Shown here in pieces: positions 1 through 11,020 of a DNA stretch of 64,000 nucleotides; position 1 is the first letter of the stretch; each line of letters starts with the position of its first letter. Position numbers and translations under genes: made by a program. The notes beneath the pieces are model-generated. The model did no database searches. It was not told the origin of the DNA and worked only from the letters and a program-made list of their open reading frames with translations. This stretch comes from Gossypium raimondii. Its lineage: Eukaryota; Streptophyta; Magnoliopsida; Malvales; Malvaceae. The stretch lies in the NCBI RefSeq assembly GCF_025698545.1, contig NC_068577.1:29901250-29965249 (forward strand), given 5' to 3'.

Positions 1-90
1 CTAGACAAAGGAGGAATCCAGTGTATAACCGTCGACGGCTGCCATGTGGCACTAAATTCCCCGGGCATAGACAATGATTGCCGTATTTAA
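1..90 (+). pseudogene. 3' end of plant-mobile-domain (PMD) gene, MULE copy 1
   Basis: Only the C-terminal tail is present. It matches the end of the PMD gene of the complete element (28262-28336): the shared text includes CCATGTGGCACT, and both end in D-C-x-I followed by TAA. PMD (aminotransferase-like, plant mobile domain) proteins occur both as host genes such as MAIN/MAIL1 and inside transposons. This tail is the low-complexity part after the PMD fold, so it says nothing about activity. The assignment rests on the alignment with the second copy. Confidence 0.7.
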
Positions 91-452
91 AAATATTTGT
101 ACAAATATTTTGAATATTTTGATATTATTTTATGTAATAAAATAGAAATTTTTTTGAGTTATTTTGATATTATTTGATGTAATTTAATAGAAGTTTATTT
201 GATGTAATAAAATAGAAATTTTTTTGAGTTATTTTGATATTATTTGATGTAATAACATGAGCTTAATTAATTTGTACAAATATTTTGAATATTTTGATAT
301 TATTTGAGAATTATACTAACCATTAATACAATTATCAGTTAATATTTTTACATTCATATAATGTTAGATTTGAAAAAATGTTTTGACTGTTACTAACAAT
401 TAATAAATTATCAATAAATAATTAAAAAAATATAAATTATTTACAATTACAT

Positions 453-3370
453 TCAACTATTTCGATTAGGACATGATCGGCTTGTATGGCCTGGATTCTT
501 ACACCATCCGCACAACTTCTGTTGACTGGCTATTTCTCGAATATCCATATTGTTACGTATTCTAGTCGAGCAAGGTCGACCCTTTGGTTTACGACGCAAT
601 TCTCTATCAGGTAATAGCTTAAAAGGAGCAAGAGATACGGGCGGCCACTTACGTTCATCTGAGACCGGTGGGAAAACGTGTCTCTAGACGTTTTACATGT
701 TTTCTAATTTGTACACTTCATCCACATAGCTCATCGGATCCAGACGGAGATTCTAACAAGCTGCAATAACATGAGCGTATGGATAACAAAGTGCATCAAA
801 CATCCCACAGTCACAAGTCATATTTCACAAGTGTACACGATATTACCCGCCAACAACACCTTGGAGCGGTCAGTCAAACTCTGTCACGCGAAACCATAAA
901 CTGTCTCGATCGTGACACACTATGTGCATGGTGTTTGCCCTTGCCTTGGCCTTATTAATTTCTTGAACTACCTTACTGCACCATACATGGCCTCCCTGCA
1001 TCTGGCCTGCATAACTTGCTACTCACTTTGGAAATAGCGCTACCAAACGAAAATATGTCTCTCACACAACCGATGTTATCGGTAGATGGTGCGTTCCTTT
1101 AAGAACAGAATTTATGCATTCAGCCAGGTTCGACGTCATATGGCCATATCGTAGGCCGCCGTCGTATGCTTGTGCCCACTGTTCGAGACGTATGTTACAA
1201 AGGTAGTCCGCCCCTTCTCCGTTAATTGAACGTAAAATTACCAACATCTCGTGAAAACGGTCTTTATTTATTTCATACCCTACCAATATAAGGTCATAGC
1301 GAATAATTTATACCACTTCTAACAGTAAAACTAATTCAAATTGACAAACGAAATAACATAGATATAGACTAAATACCCATGTTGGTCACTTGTTGTTGTT
1401 CGCTCTTAGATAGATATTGCCTGTAGTAGTTCGAAGCAATATCTATGGTGTGTGCGCTGCCATAAGCTTCCCTATCGATCAAATGTAGCTAGTATACCGG
1501 CGCCCAGATCTGAAATAACACAGATATCAGGTTGGGGCACACATGCCTCCTTAACCTAGAGAGAAAGAAATCTCAGTCATCAGACGACTCCCCCGGTGTT
1601 ATTGCAAATGCAATTGGAAGAATTCTCCCACCGCCATCCTGTGCCACTGCAAGCAATAGCTGATGAGTATACCTACCGAACATAAATGTACCGTCAATTT
1701 GTACCAAAGGCTTGCAGTATGGAAATGCGTCTCGGTATTGTTTAAAGGTCCAAAACAGGCGTTTGAACACTTGGCATCCACGTAGCAATGGCCGTTGTAG
1801 TACGCATGTTCCGTTTCAAGGTCTGTGATGGCACCTGAGGCGTATCTCTCTAGCACCTGACACCACTGCCATATTTCATTATATGAGGCGTCCCACCCAC
1901 TATGCATCTTCTCTAACGCCTTTTGCTTAGCTATCCAAGCCTTGCGATAAGAGGGCGTGTACCCCATTTGGCTACGAATATTGGCAATTAACACCGACAC
2001 TGAAGTCCTGGGATCTACTTTAACCGTGGGCAGTATCAAGCTAGCTAACATAGCTGAATCCATCTTGGGATGATCTTGTGAAACACCTATAAACCGAGTA
2101 TATTAAATAATGCAACATTGCATGATAAAAGTATTATTCGGAAACCGTCAATACTGTACCTGCAGCACATGTATGTGGACCTTTGTACTTTTTAATCTCC
2201 CACAACCCTGTCATTTTCCTTAACGAGGCGTAGATTTTCCATGAACATGTGTCGTCTTGGACCGCACACTTCACCTTAAACTTATCAGATTTGGATTTAA
2301 CAACGTGGTAGTTAATGCCGTTTTTGATGCTATGTTGTTTCAAAGCACCAATAAAACTATCCTTGTTGGTAAACTGATTACCAACTTCAAATTCACCGGA
2401 ATCTACCCCCGAACTTGTACGATCACGCAACCGGTGTGGTAGATTTGGAAACTCTAACGCATCATCTGCAGATAGATCGACATTATGCATGTGGGCTGGA
2501 TGTGAGTATGCTCTGAATCATGGATTTTCTTCTTCATCTGAACTCCTTTCAGCATCTTCAAGTTCTGTTGGAATAGGCTCCAGTGCAGAAAATAAGCCAA
2601 CTTCTGCACCATCCGGCCCAGGCTCTCGAGGTGGATCCACATCGGAGTCATCTTCTAACCCACAATCATCTGCAGCGTACGAGGTCCCCTCAACGGTTGA
2701 CGTCGTAGGGAGTACATCATCCCTTCTTCTGGGCATTTGATAACGTCCCCAATTGGATGTAGATTGCCACCCACTAGAACTTGATGTCGTTCCCCAGTAT
2801 GTATTTCCAGCATCAAACATCGAGCCACTGACTTACATGTCCCATCCACCGACAGAGTTCTTGCAGGGGATGTGCATTCGACACCGCTACCAAACATGGG
2901 TTGTTTCATATTTTGTAACCCGCTAACCGAGTGTCGGCCAGGGGTCGTGTATACATCTCGAACACCGGTCGCAAGTACATCATTTGGCGATGTAAATTGC
3001 ACATATAACTCAATATAAGGTGCTCCACTAGCAAGATGAGTCTACACATTGCCTCCAAGCTACGAACACCTTTTATGTCAAACGAGTCATATGTCACCGG
3101 ATCAACAGAAGAACAAAATCGATACGTGATAGACAGAACTTTCATTGGCGTCGTTCCGAAAATTTTACGCCTAATTCTTTTACGAAGTTCTGTCAAATCT
3201 ATGTTCTGGTTAGAAACCAGCCGCATATTATTTTCCGACAAAAAAACAACACCATTCTCGGTGTGGCAAACCTCACCATCGTAGTAAATAACAGCACTAA
3301 TACATTCACTCATATTTGAAACTCTAACCTTCTTAGCCTCTCTAAATTGTTTTTGCTGTGACTTATGCAT
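453..3370 (-). pseudogene. MuDR-type MULE transposase, copy 1, broken
   Basis: This would cut and paste the element using an RNase-H-like DDE/D domain. Read on the minus strand from 3370, it has an N-terminal PB1-like region (start MHKSQQKQF), an acidic serine-rich linker, a MuDR DNA-binding domain (about 2140-2420) and a MULE transposase domain with LVQIDGTF around 1690-1710. A SWIM-type finger and a C-terminal zinc knuckle end at 453. Relative to the copy at 29900-32834 it lacks one base near 3045 (frameshift in RSLEAM) and about 13 bases near 1437. It keeps the tryptophan and glutamine codons that became stops in the other copy. It is probably inactive, because several frames must be combined to read it. 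Confidence 0.87.
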
Positions 3371-3412
3371 TCTGAGAACATTTTTTGCCTCATTTATAGC
3401 CTCAGCCCAAAC

Positions 3413-3850
3413 ATACTATTGTAGCAAAAGCGCGTCCACGTGGGTGCGATTTCACAAATTCTTCTCATAAAGCATCCTGGTAGAAGCGATTTTATACTAT
3501 TTTCTTAGAAACGTCAACTCGAAATTATTTCTTCCAGGACCAACTGTAGCAAAAGCGCGTCCACGAGGGCGCGATTTCAAAAATTCTTCTCAAATAGCAT
3601 CTTGCTTGAAGTGTTTTTTATACTATTTGCTCAGAAACGTCAACTCGAAATAATTTTTTCAGGACCTACTGTAGCAAAAGCGCGTCCATGTGGGCGCGAT
3701 TTAACAAATTCTTCTCATAAAGCATCCTGGTAGAAGCGATTTTATACTATTTGCTCAGAAACATCAACTCGAAATTATTTCTTCCAGGACCAACTGTAGC
3801 AAAAGCGCGTTCAGGAGGGCGCGATTTCACAAATTCTTCGCGTCCACGTA
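3413..3850. repeat. Subterminal tandem repeat of MULE copy 1, about 126-bp unit
   Basis: Units begin with CTGTAGCAAAAGCGCGT at about 3419, 3545, 3669 and 3796. Each continues through a GCGCGATTT segment and the ACTATTTGCTCAGAAA region, giving roughly 3.4 copies at 124-127 bp spacing. The same unit occurs about twice in the complete element (32878-33125). It lies between the transposase start and the terminal repeat, where MULE transposases commonly bind. A binding or promoter role is inferred only from that position. Confidence 0.85.
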
Positions 3851-3939
3851 ATTTAATTTTAATTAATTAATTAATTTCTCTCCGAAGCCCTAAAAATCTG
3901 AAAAACCCTAAAAAACCTAAAGTGGGAAACACCGCGAAA

Positions 3940-4134
3940 TCGCGTCCACGTCAGCGCGCTTTGCTGATGTGGACACAAATCGCGCTTTCAAGGCCACGCT
4001 TTGTTCCCATGTCAGCAAATCGCGCTGACGTGGACGCGATTTAGGGGAAAAGGGTCCATTCTGGTAAATAATAAAATACTGGGCCCATTTCGGTAAATTT
4101 TAAAAAAAAATTGGCTTTTTTTGGTATTTTGGCC
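3940..4134. repeat. Right terminal inverted repeat of MULE copy 1
   Basis: It consists of a GC-rich block with repeated CGCG and GACGTGG words, then an A/T-rich end terminating in TTTTTTTGGTATTTTGGCC. It aligns with the right end of the complete element (33210-33411) and, in reverse complement, with that element's left end. Confidence 0.8.
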
Positions 4135-5228
4135 TAGTTTTTGTTTAAGTAATCTTTTATATTTTAACTGATGTATGCACGAATGATAAAACTAGTATAT
4201 AAAATACAAACAAAATTTGTGAAAATAGTTGCACTCCAAAATTATTTAACAAAATGTATTAAATTCTATGGTTAAAGAGAGTAAAATTCGATTCAATTAA
4301 AAAAAATCGAATTTCGAGTTATTCGAATCGATTTTGAGTCAAGTTGAATTTTACAATTGAATAATAAATTTGTGTAAATCTTGTTTGGTCCTGTCAACTT
4401 TGAAAATGAAAAATTAGTTTCTCTCTTAACAAAATTACAAAAAAGATTCAAAATAATTTTCAAAAGTTCAAAATATTTATAAAATTTCAAAAAATTTATA
4501 AAAATCTAAAAATTATATAAAGAAAGTTAAATTTTAAAAATTTTCTAAAATAATAATTTTGGAGACATAAATAAGTAAAATTAATTATTCAAGCTTATCA
4601 TATTAAAGTATCTTCTTTTCTTTCTTTCTTTTTTTGTTTGAAAAAGTTTTCATGAATATATGGTGTCAAATTTGTGTGCTCTAACATTGAATTGGTTATA
4701 TTGTAATAATATTTTAATTTGACATATTTAGTTTTTTTTAATTTAACTCGAAAAATTTAACTCGATTCGAATTTCATTTCATTCGGCTTGATTCAAAAAA
4801 ATTTCAAATCAAGTTAAGATGATAAAACAGGACTCATGAATTCGATTAATTCGAAAATTTTCACTCGACCCAATCGAATGTTTACCGCTATTATTGAGTT
4901 CAAAGCACTGACTTGCTCGTTCTATTTTCCTCTTATTTTGATTTTTGTTCTCATGTTTCATTTTATGGTTAAAGTATTATAGAAGCCTCTATATTAACAG
5001 TTAGATTGTATTTTTGCTCTCTCTATTTAGAAAAATATTAAATAATAATTTTTAATAATAAGAATTAATAAAAAATAAAAATAAATGTAAATTGGGTTAT
5101 GGTAATATGGATTTTTTATTTGGTTTCACTCTATTACCGCCAACTCTTTGTCTCAGCTTTATACTCGGTCTATGAAATTGAGCCCAAATTACTTTTAACC
5201 TTAAGGAATTAGGCATCTTTCAGTACTT
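4135..5228. other. AT-rich intergenic DNA with TTCGA-rich repeat
   Basis: No gene was recognised. From about 4280 to 4890 the sequence is rich in ATTCGATT, TTCGAATT and ACTCGA words in both orientations, with related words near each edge. That looks like a decayed non-autonomous transposon, but no clean target duplication was found. The remainder is AT-rich DNA leading to the promoter of the next gene. Confidence 0.45.
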
Positions 5229-5728
5229 CACTGTTTCCTTGAGACTTAAGTTCAGTCCTCTCATATAATTTGCCAATTGCCGGTGGCTTTCCCTCACAGG
5301 CTTCTGCCATTCTACCTTAATTCTCAAGGTGAGTTGAGATCCCTCTTTCCTACTTTCTTCATTTCTTGTGGGGTGATGATGGTGTATTTTTTTACACTGT
5401 TTTTACGATTTTCATATATTCTTCGTGTCTTCTCAGATTGTGCTTTTACTTAGCTTTTTACCTCTCACTACACTCATAATTGAGTCAAAGGGGATTCGAT
5501 AAAAGAGAACTACCTCTCTTTCCTTTTTGCGTCTTCTACCCACAAATTTGCTAAAATGATTCATGAATAAAACATTTAAAAACATCTGCACCATCTTTTG
5601 CACACTTTTTTCCTATTCATTTTTTGTGCCATTGTTTTTCATCTTATATTAGGCCTCAAAAACAAAATTTGTTAGATTCTTTTGTTTTCTATTTGCTTGT
5701 TACACATTTAGAATTATAGGAAATATTC

Positions 5729-8700
5729 ATGGCATCACGGCTGCAAATCGAGGGCGATGCCTCAGTGCTGCTTCGAGTCACTCACTCCAACCTCAAAAGC
5801 TTCGCCGCTGACATTCGCTTCTCTCTTCAGGTTCCATTTTTATTAAACAATTTCTTTAACTTAAAATTAATTACTCCTGAGGTTTTATTTTTATTTTTAA
5901 AAACAAATTGATTTGTTTAAAGATGAGCGTGGAAGCAGTGAAAGATAAGCTATGGAAGAAATGTGGGACTTCAGTAAATTCAATGCGGTTAGAGCTATAT
6001 GATGATTGTAAAAATAAACTTTGTGATTTAAGTGATGATTCAAGACCTCTCGGTTTCTATTCTCCACTAGATGGGTTAGCCTTTCGCCCTTTCTCCTTTT
6101 ATTTTTATTTTCATTGTTAACTCTAATTTTATAGATTTTCGTATTAAAAACATATCAATTATTTCCTTCTGAGTCCTTTTTGCTGTTACAGCTTCCGAAT
6201 ACACATTATAGATCTTGATCCTTCATCGGTAACTTCGGGAGGGTGGCTTGAAGATACGTCATTAGTCGAGAAGTACTCGATTTCTGAAGATGAATACAAT
6301 AAACGTTCCGGTAAGTTAGTTACCTGCATAAGTTGATTCTGCAATGTTATTGACTTAAATTTGTTATCCTCCACATTTGTTTCCTTTTAATTTACCATTT
6401 ATTTGTTTGCAATGGTTTGAACTTTTTTGTTGTTTCAGGTACATTTAGGAAATTCAAGGAACAGATGGCATCTCAAAATCCATCAGAATTTAGGAATAAA
6501 GTAAGTATATCTTATTTCATATATTCTCACACACACATTTACATATCTATACATACATAGATACATGTGTATGTGTGTATGTATATATATATATATGGGG
6601 TAGCTTTAAGCTGTTATTAATAGCTGCAACTAATATTATATTTAAGTACGCACAGGTTCCTAATGCTTATTACAAAGTGAAATCATGTATATATTGCTGC
6701 TATTTCTATCTTAGTCATGCTTGATGGTTTCATTTACAGATGGCAGATGACTACATGGAAGACCTCTGCTCAAATATCAAGGTTGGTTGTGTATTTATTT
6801 TTAACTTTTTCATATGTACTTAGCATCTTTTGCAGCATATTAAAGTACTGTTTTGGTCTCTCACTCTTTTTAAAGGAAGTAAAGTAGTCCAATTCCATGT
6901 GTGTGTGTGTGTTGAAGAAAATGTCATTTATTATTAATTACCTTTGGACATTGGTAGTTCAAGAAGAAATTATTCAATATTTGCCTACCATCTTGACAAT
7001 GGTTTTGTACTGATGAAAGAACTTAATAAAGTCAGTAGTGGCTAATTTATTTCTAGTGTTATCATCTTTACAGATCAGAGATTAGTTAGTTTTTCATTTG
7101 TGATTTTCCCTTTTTGAAGTGCCAAGTGAATGATCTTTAAAACCTATATTCTTTTGTTGCTAGATGCTTAAGGGAAGCAAATGAAGATCATAGACTGATT
7201 GATAGGGTACTTAAATATAGTGGAAAATAAATTCAATTAATTCAGTACTTCATGCTTGATAATGCTCACCCACTACTAAATGTAGTTTTTTGTGTATATA
7301 ACTTCTAGGATAATGTTTTGTATATTTTCCTAGAGTGAAGAACCATGCTATTTTCCCTCTATTTCTCAACGTCACGATTATCTTCTGTTATTTTGCCTGC
7401 TCGCTTCCACTTAAGTGCCATATGTATTTTCACATTGTCTCAAATCAGGTAGGAGACAGATGTGAAGTTGATCCAGGGGAGAAAAGAGGTGTTGTCAAAT
7501 ATGTGGGTCGAGCAGAAGCATTAGGGCCAGGCTTTTGGATTGGAGTTCAATATGATGAGCCATTGGGAAAACATGATGGAATGTATGTAAACTCTATATT
7601 CTTATTTTCTTAATGTTCTATTCAATTTTGCAGTAATGTTCTTGTTGTATGGCACTTCTATTTGTGTGTGTGTGTGTGTGATAGAAACTCCTACAAGGAT
7701 TGGATTTTTTGGTCTATTATATGTCTTCCTTAAAAAAAATGGTACTTAATTTATTCACGTTGAAGGTGATTAGAATTTTTCTCTTGACGCAGATGCATTA
7801 AATTGGCTATCCTATTTGGATGTTTATTAGATAATCTACCTTATTTGGATGCACTATTTGTTTTCATTTGTTAAATTATCTATTGGTCATACTGCAGAGT
7901 GAAAGGAACTCGATATTTTCAATGCCCTCCACTTTGCGGTGCAATGGTTAGGCCTGACAAAGTAAAGGTTTGTATGCAAATATGTTAAGTGCTGTAAGCA
8001 TTCTGGGGTTATTCTGTGGCCTTCTCAAGTTCAAATATTTTAGGTAGATAGTCCTATTATGAAGCATTCTGCTCCAACAAATTGAATAAACTGCAGGAGC
8101 TTACCTTTAAGTTTAACCCTTGGCAAAGTTTCTTGCCCACTCGCATCCTGCTTTTTTTTTTTTCTATCTATGGACCTTTATTGCAACGGCTCGTAATGCA
8201 CGTATATCCATGATAGTATTGCAGACTTTAAGAAAGCAAGTTTACTGCATTGCAATGCATTGTCCATAACAACTTAATAGTATTATTTGTTTATTTTGTG
8301 TTTCCTTCTAATTATTATAGCATAACTAAAAATGGAAAAATAGCATTAATATTGATTGGTATTTGATTTATAGTAATGGATGGGACACGGGAAAAGTGAT
8401 AGGAAGAATAAAAGTGGGAATAAATGTTGTACATATTGGTCAGATTATATATTAGGGAACCCGATACATACGTTTTTTGCTCTGAAAGATTTGGATCTTT
8501 GTTGAGTATCTAACAAGTCTATCCAAACAGCTGATGGACTCTATTTTTGTCTAAATTCTTCTTTTTCCATGAGAAAATATATTACATATATGTTTAACAG
8601 GCAGCTTAATCGTTTTTCATATCCGAAGTCCAAGAGGTGTATTCTGACAGTTAAATATTTGGAGTCTTCTACCTGTTTTACCACTTCTATTTATTTGTAA

Positions 8701-8774
8701 CTTAGAATGGAACTTGTTTTTTGCAGGTTGGTGACTATCCTGAACGAGATCCCTTTGAGGAGGATGAGATATGA
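5729..8774 (+). CDS. TFCB: Tubulin-folding cofactor B (TBCB/TFCB)
   Basis: This cytosolic cofactor binds newly folded alpha-tubulin and, with cofactor E, feeds alpha/beta-tubulin heterodimer assembly. Eight exons join with GT-AG introns in one frame: 5729-5830, 5923-6074, 6192-6310, 6439-6500, 6740-6781, 7449-7582, 7898-7967 and 8727-8774. The product is 242 aa, near the usual plant length. Residues about 12-90 form a ubiquitin-like domain. Residues about 160-230 form a CAP-Gly domain with [20 protein letters not shown] and a GKHDG motif that binds tubulin tails. The C-terminus is acidic (EEDEI). A likely leader intron runs 5329-5719 (CAAG|GTGAG to ATAG|GAAAT), placing the start nine bases into the next exon. 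Nothing looks damaged. Start and splice calls are from sequence; the function comes from the family. Confidence 0.95.
6525..6600. repeat. Microsatellites in TFCB intron 4
   Basis: Short runs of CA, ACAT, TGTG and AT dinucleotides lie within the intron. Similar TG runs occur at about 6899-6912 and 7662-7680. They are potential length-polymorphic markers with no visible coding effect. Confidence 0.7.
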
Positions 8775-11020
8775 TGTGGTCGCAAAAGGGTACTGCTGCA
8801 TTTTTTGTTTCCATGCAGTATCAATAACCTTACAGAGATTGACAATGATATTTGATTTAAATTGGGTGTGGGACTGACGTGTGAGATACGAAACTCTTAG
8901 AGAGATTATACCGGAGCAATACTTTCCTAGAATCTACTGGTATTAATATATGGTTCTTATGTCTAAATAGTATATCTTCGAGTTCTTCCTAGAATCTACT
9001 ATTATTGATATATGATTCTTCCGTCTAAATTGTAGATCTTCGAGTTCTTTTTAAAATAGTTTTTGAATTACTTGATTTTGTAGCTCAAGATGTAGTCATT
9101 TTCGTAGAATAATGTGCATTTTTCCTATGGAAAGTTCAAGATCAATTGAATAGGTTTTATGGGGGTAATTTTGATTTGACTTTTCGAAATCTCCGAGTCC
9201 TTTTTGAAACGGTTTTTGAAACATCTAATTTTGAGGTCTGTTGGTTGTCATGCAAATCAGTTTCAACTTGTCAAAGTAGATCAGAACACAAATGTACTAG
9301 AGTATCAATGATTTATTATTCTTAATTATTTGAGTTGATTCGAACCATGATTTCACGGTTTTTTTTAACAGAGGAAAGCTTGTAGACTAAGGTGGTGGTG
9401 CTTCATTTTGGTATGTGTTCAATGGCTTATAATGTTTGGTTATACCAAAATGTAAGTTATAACATTTATATTTATTGACTACATCTATCAAACTAATGAC
9501 TGAACCATCAAGCTGTGGTTAAGGTAAGTCTAATTATGGTTATACGGTAATAGCATTGAAAATGAAGACAACTTTAAGTATTAGCTTATTTATTAATTGC
9601 ATTGGAGGAATTTGGTTATGTGGTTAATTGAATGAATATGAGGGTACGAGTTTATATTGAAATGAATAATGGGATGAATATGAGATCATATATTAAAGTA
9701 TCCAAATTTAATATAGCTTTATAAGTAAAAATCAGGTATGTTATGTGTTCATAACATTATGGGTATTTAAGGTGAAGTCCGAATTTTAATAAGAATTGTA
9801 ATGCAATTTCACCATCATCTTAGTTAATATTTTTATAATTTTTAAAGAATTAAATTAAATTAAAATCATATCATTTGGGTAGAGAGAAATTTTACTATTA
9901 TTAATATATAATTCTATACATTTTAAAAAGTAAAAAAAAAAACCCAATTTTGGTGTAGGCCCTGCCTCCCCCTAACTGGTATATAATATATATTGCCTTT
10001 AATTATAATTATTTGGAAATGCCTTAGTAAATTGGTGGTAGAAAAATAGTGGGATAAATCGACATGCCAACTAGAATTTTAATAGTTCTATGGATGTGTG
10101 TATAGGTGAAGGGTCTATATCTAGCATTTTAGTGCGTCCATTAGAGTGTAGGTTAGACACATTCCGATATCCGGCTATATGGTTTCACCGTTATGTTATG
10201 CCGATATCCTAGGAAAATGGTTTAATTAGAATTATGTGTTTATAATGAGATAAGGATTGGTGTACGAATTATAGTCAGTATCATGGTGGACGTACTGCTT
10301 TCCATATCACCCTCTTTCAATGTATCATTTTGAATTTATCACTATTGTTGGAAAACATTTGATAATAAAATTAAATAAATCTCTTGGTTGAAATGCTAAA
10401 CAAAAATTTTGAAAAAGTTGATGACATGCATTCAAATGCCACGACACCCAATAAAAAAACTTATCAATTATATAAATTATTCTTTAATAAGATTCACAAA
10501 TGCAATCCATTGTTAGACAAACTCAAAAAAACAAGCAAAAAAAATATTTCATAAATTAAACAATAAGATCATCCCATACTATGTATAAATAATAATAATA
10601 ATAATTTTAATTTTAATTTTTTATAATGACCGTTACTCCTTATTCCGACCAGTATGGGCAAAATTAACCTGTACGTATCGATAAAACCAGTATCAATCAG
10701 AATTTGCACCAGAACGGAACCTAAAATTGTTCCAATCTATTTCCGGAACAGAGCGTTCCAGCCGATATGAGTGGTACCAGAACGGCACCGAGTACCATGG
10801 TTTATACCATAACCATATGAGAATCAACTCCTTTAATAAATGTTATAATTAGATTCAGATCAGTCGGAAATGACTGTTGTCGGTCCGGGTTAGGGCTGCT
10901 TCATATATATATATATACAAAATATGTACAGGTTGTCGGAAAGTTACTGGACAGGATCTACGCTTGGGCTTGTTGTGGATCAGGTAGTTTTCTTCAGCAA
11001 TATTGAAGTAGATGAACGTT
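8775..11020. other. Intergenic region between TFCB and the FRIGIDA-like gene
   Basis: No gene was recognised. A diverged tandem duplication lies at about 8924-9052, with two copies of a segment containing CCTAGAATCTACT and ATCTTCGAGTTC; it may overlap the TFCB 3' UTR or downstream DNA. From about 10620 to 10815 the sequence resembles a dispersed repeat with many GGTACCAGAACGG-like words. The rest is AT-rich. Confidence 0.5.

Larger units (their letters stand above)
1..4134. mobile_element. PMD-MULE copy 1, left part outside window
   Basis: This is a Mutator-like element carrying the last codons of a plant-mobile-domain gene on the plus strand and a MuDR-type transposase on the minus strand. 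It aligns by eye along its length with the complete element at 25651-33411. Its right terminal inverted repeat occupies about 3940-4134 and ends in GGTATTTTGGCC, the counterpart of GGTAAAATGCCC in the complete copy. The left terminus lies before base 1, so the target duplication cannot be tested. It lacks the telomere-like array of the other copy; the matching junction is near base 325. Confidence 0.88.

Noticed and set aside
2257-3284. Plus-strand ORFs opposite the transposase of copy 1
   Set aside because: The equivalent ORFs appear opposite the transposase of copy 2 only because the copies are homologous; they lack independent support.
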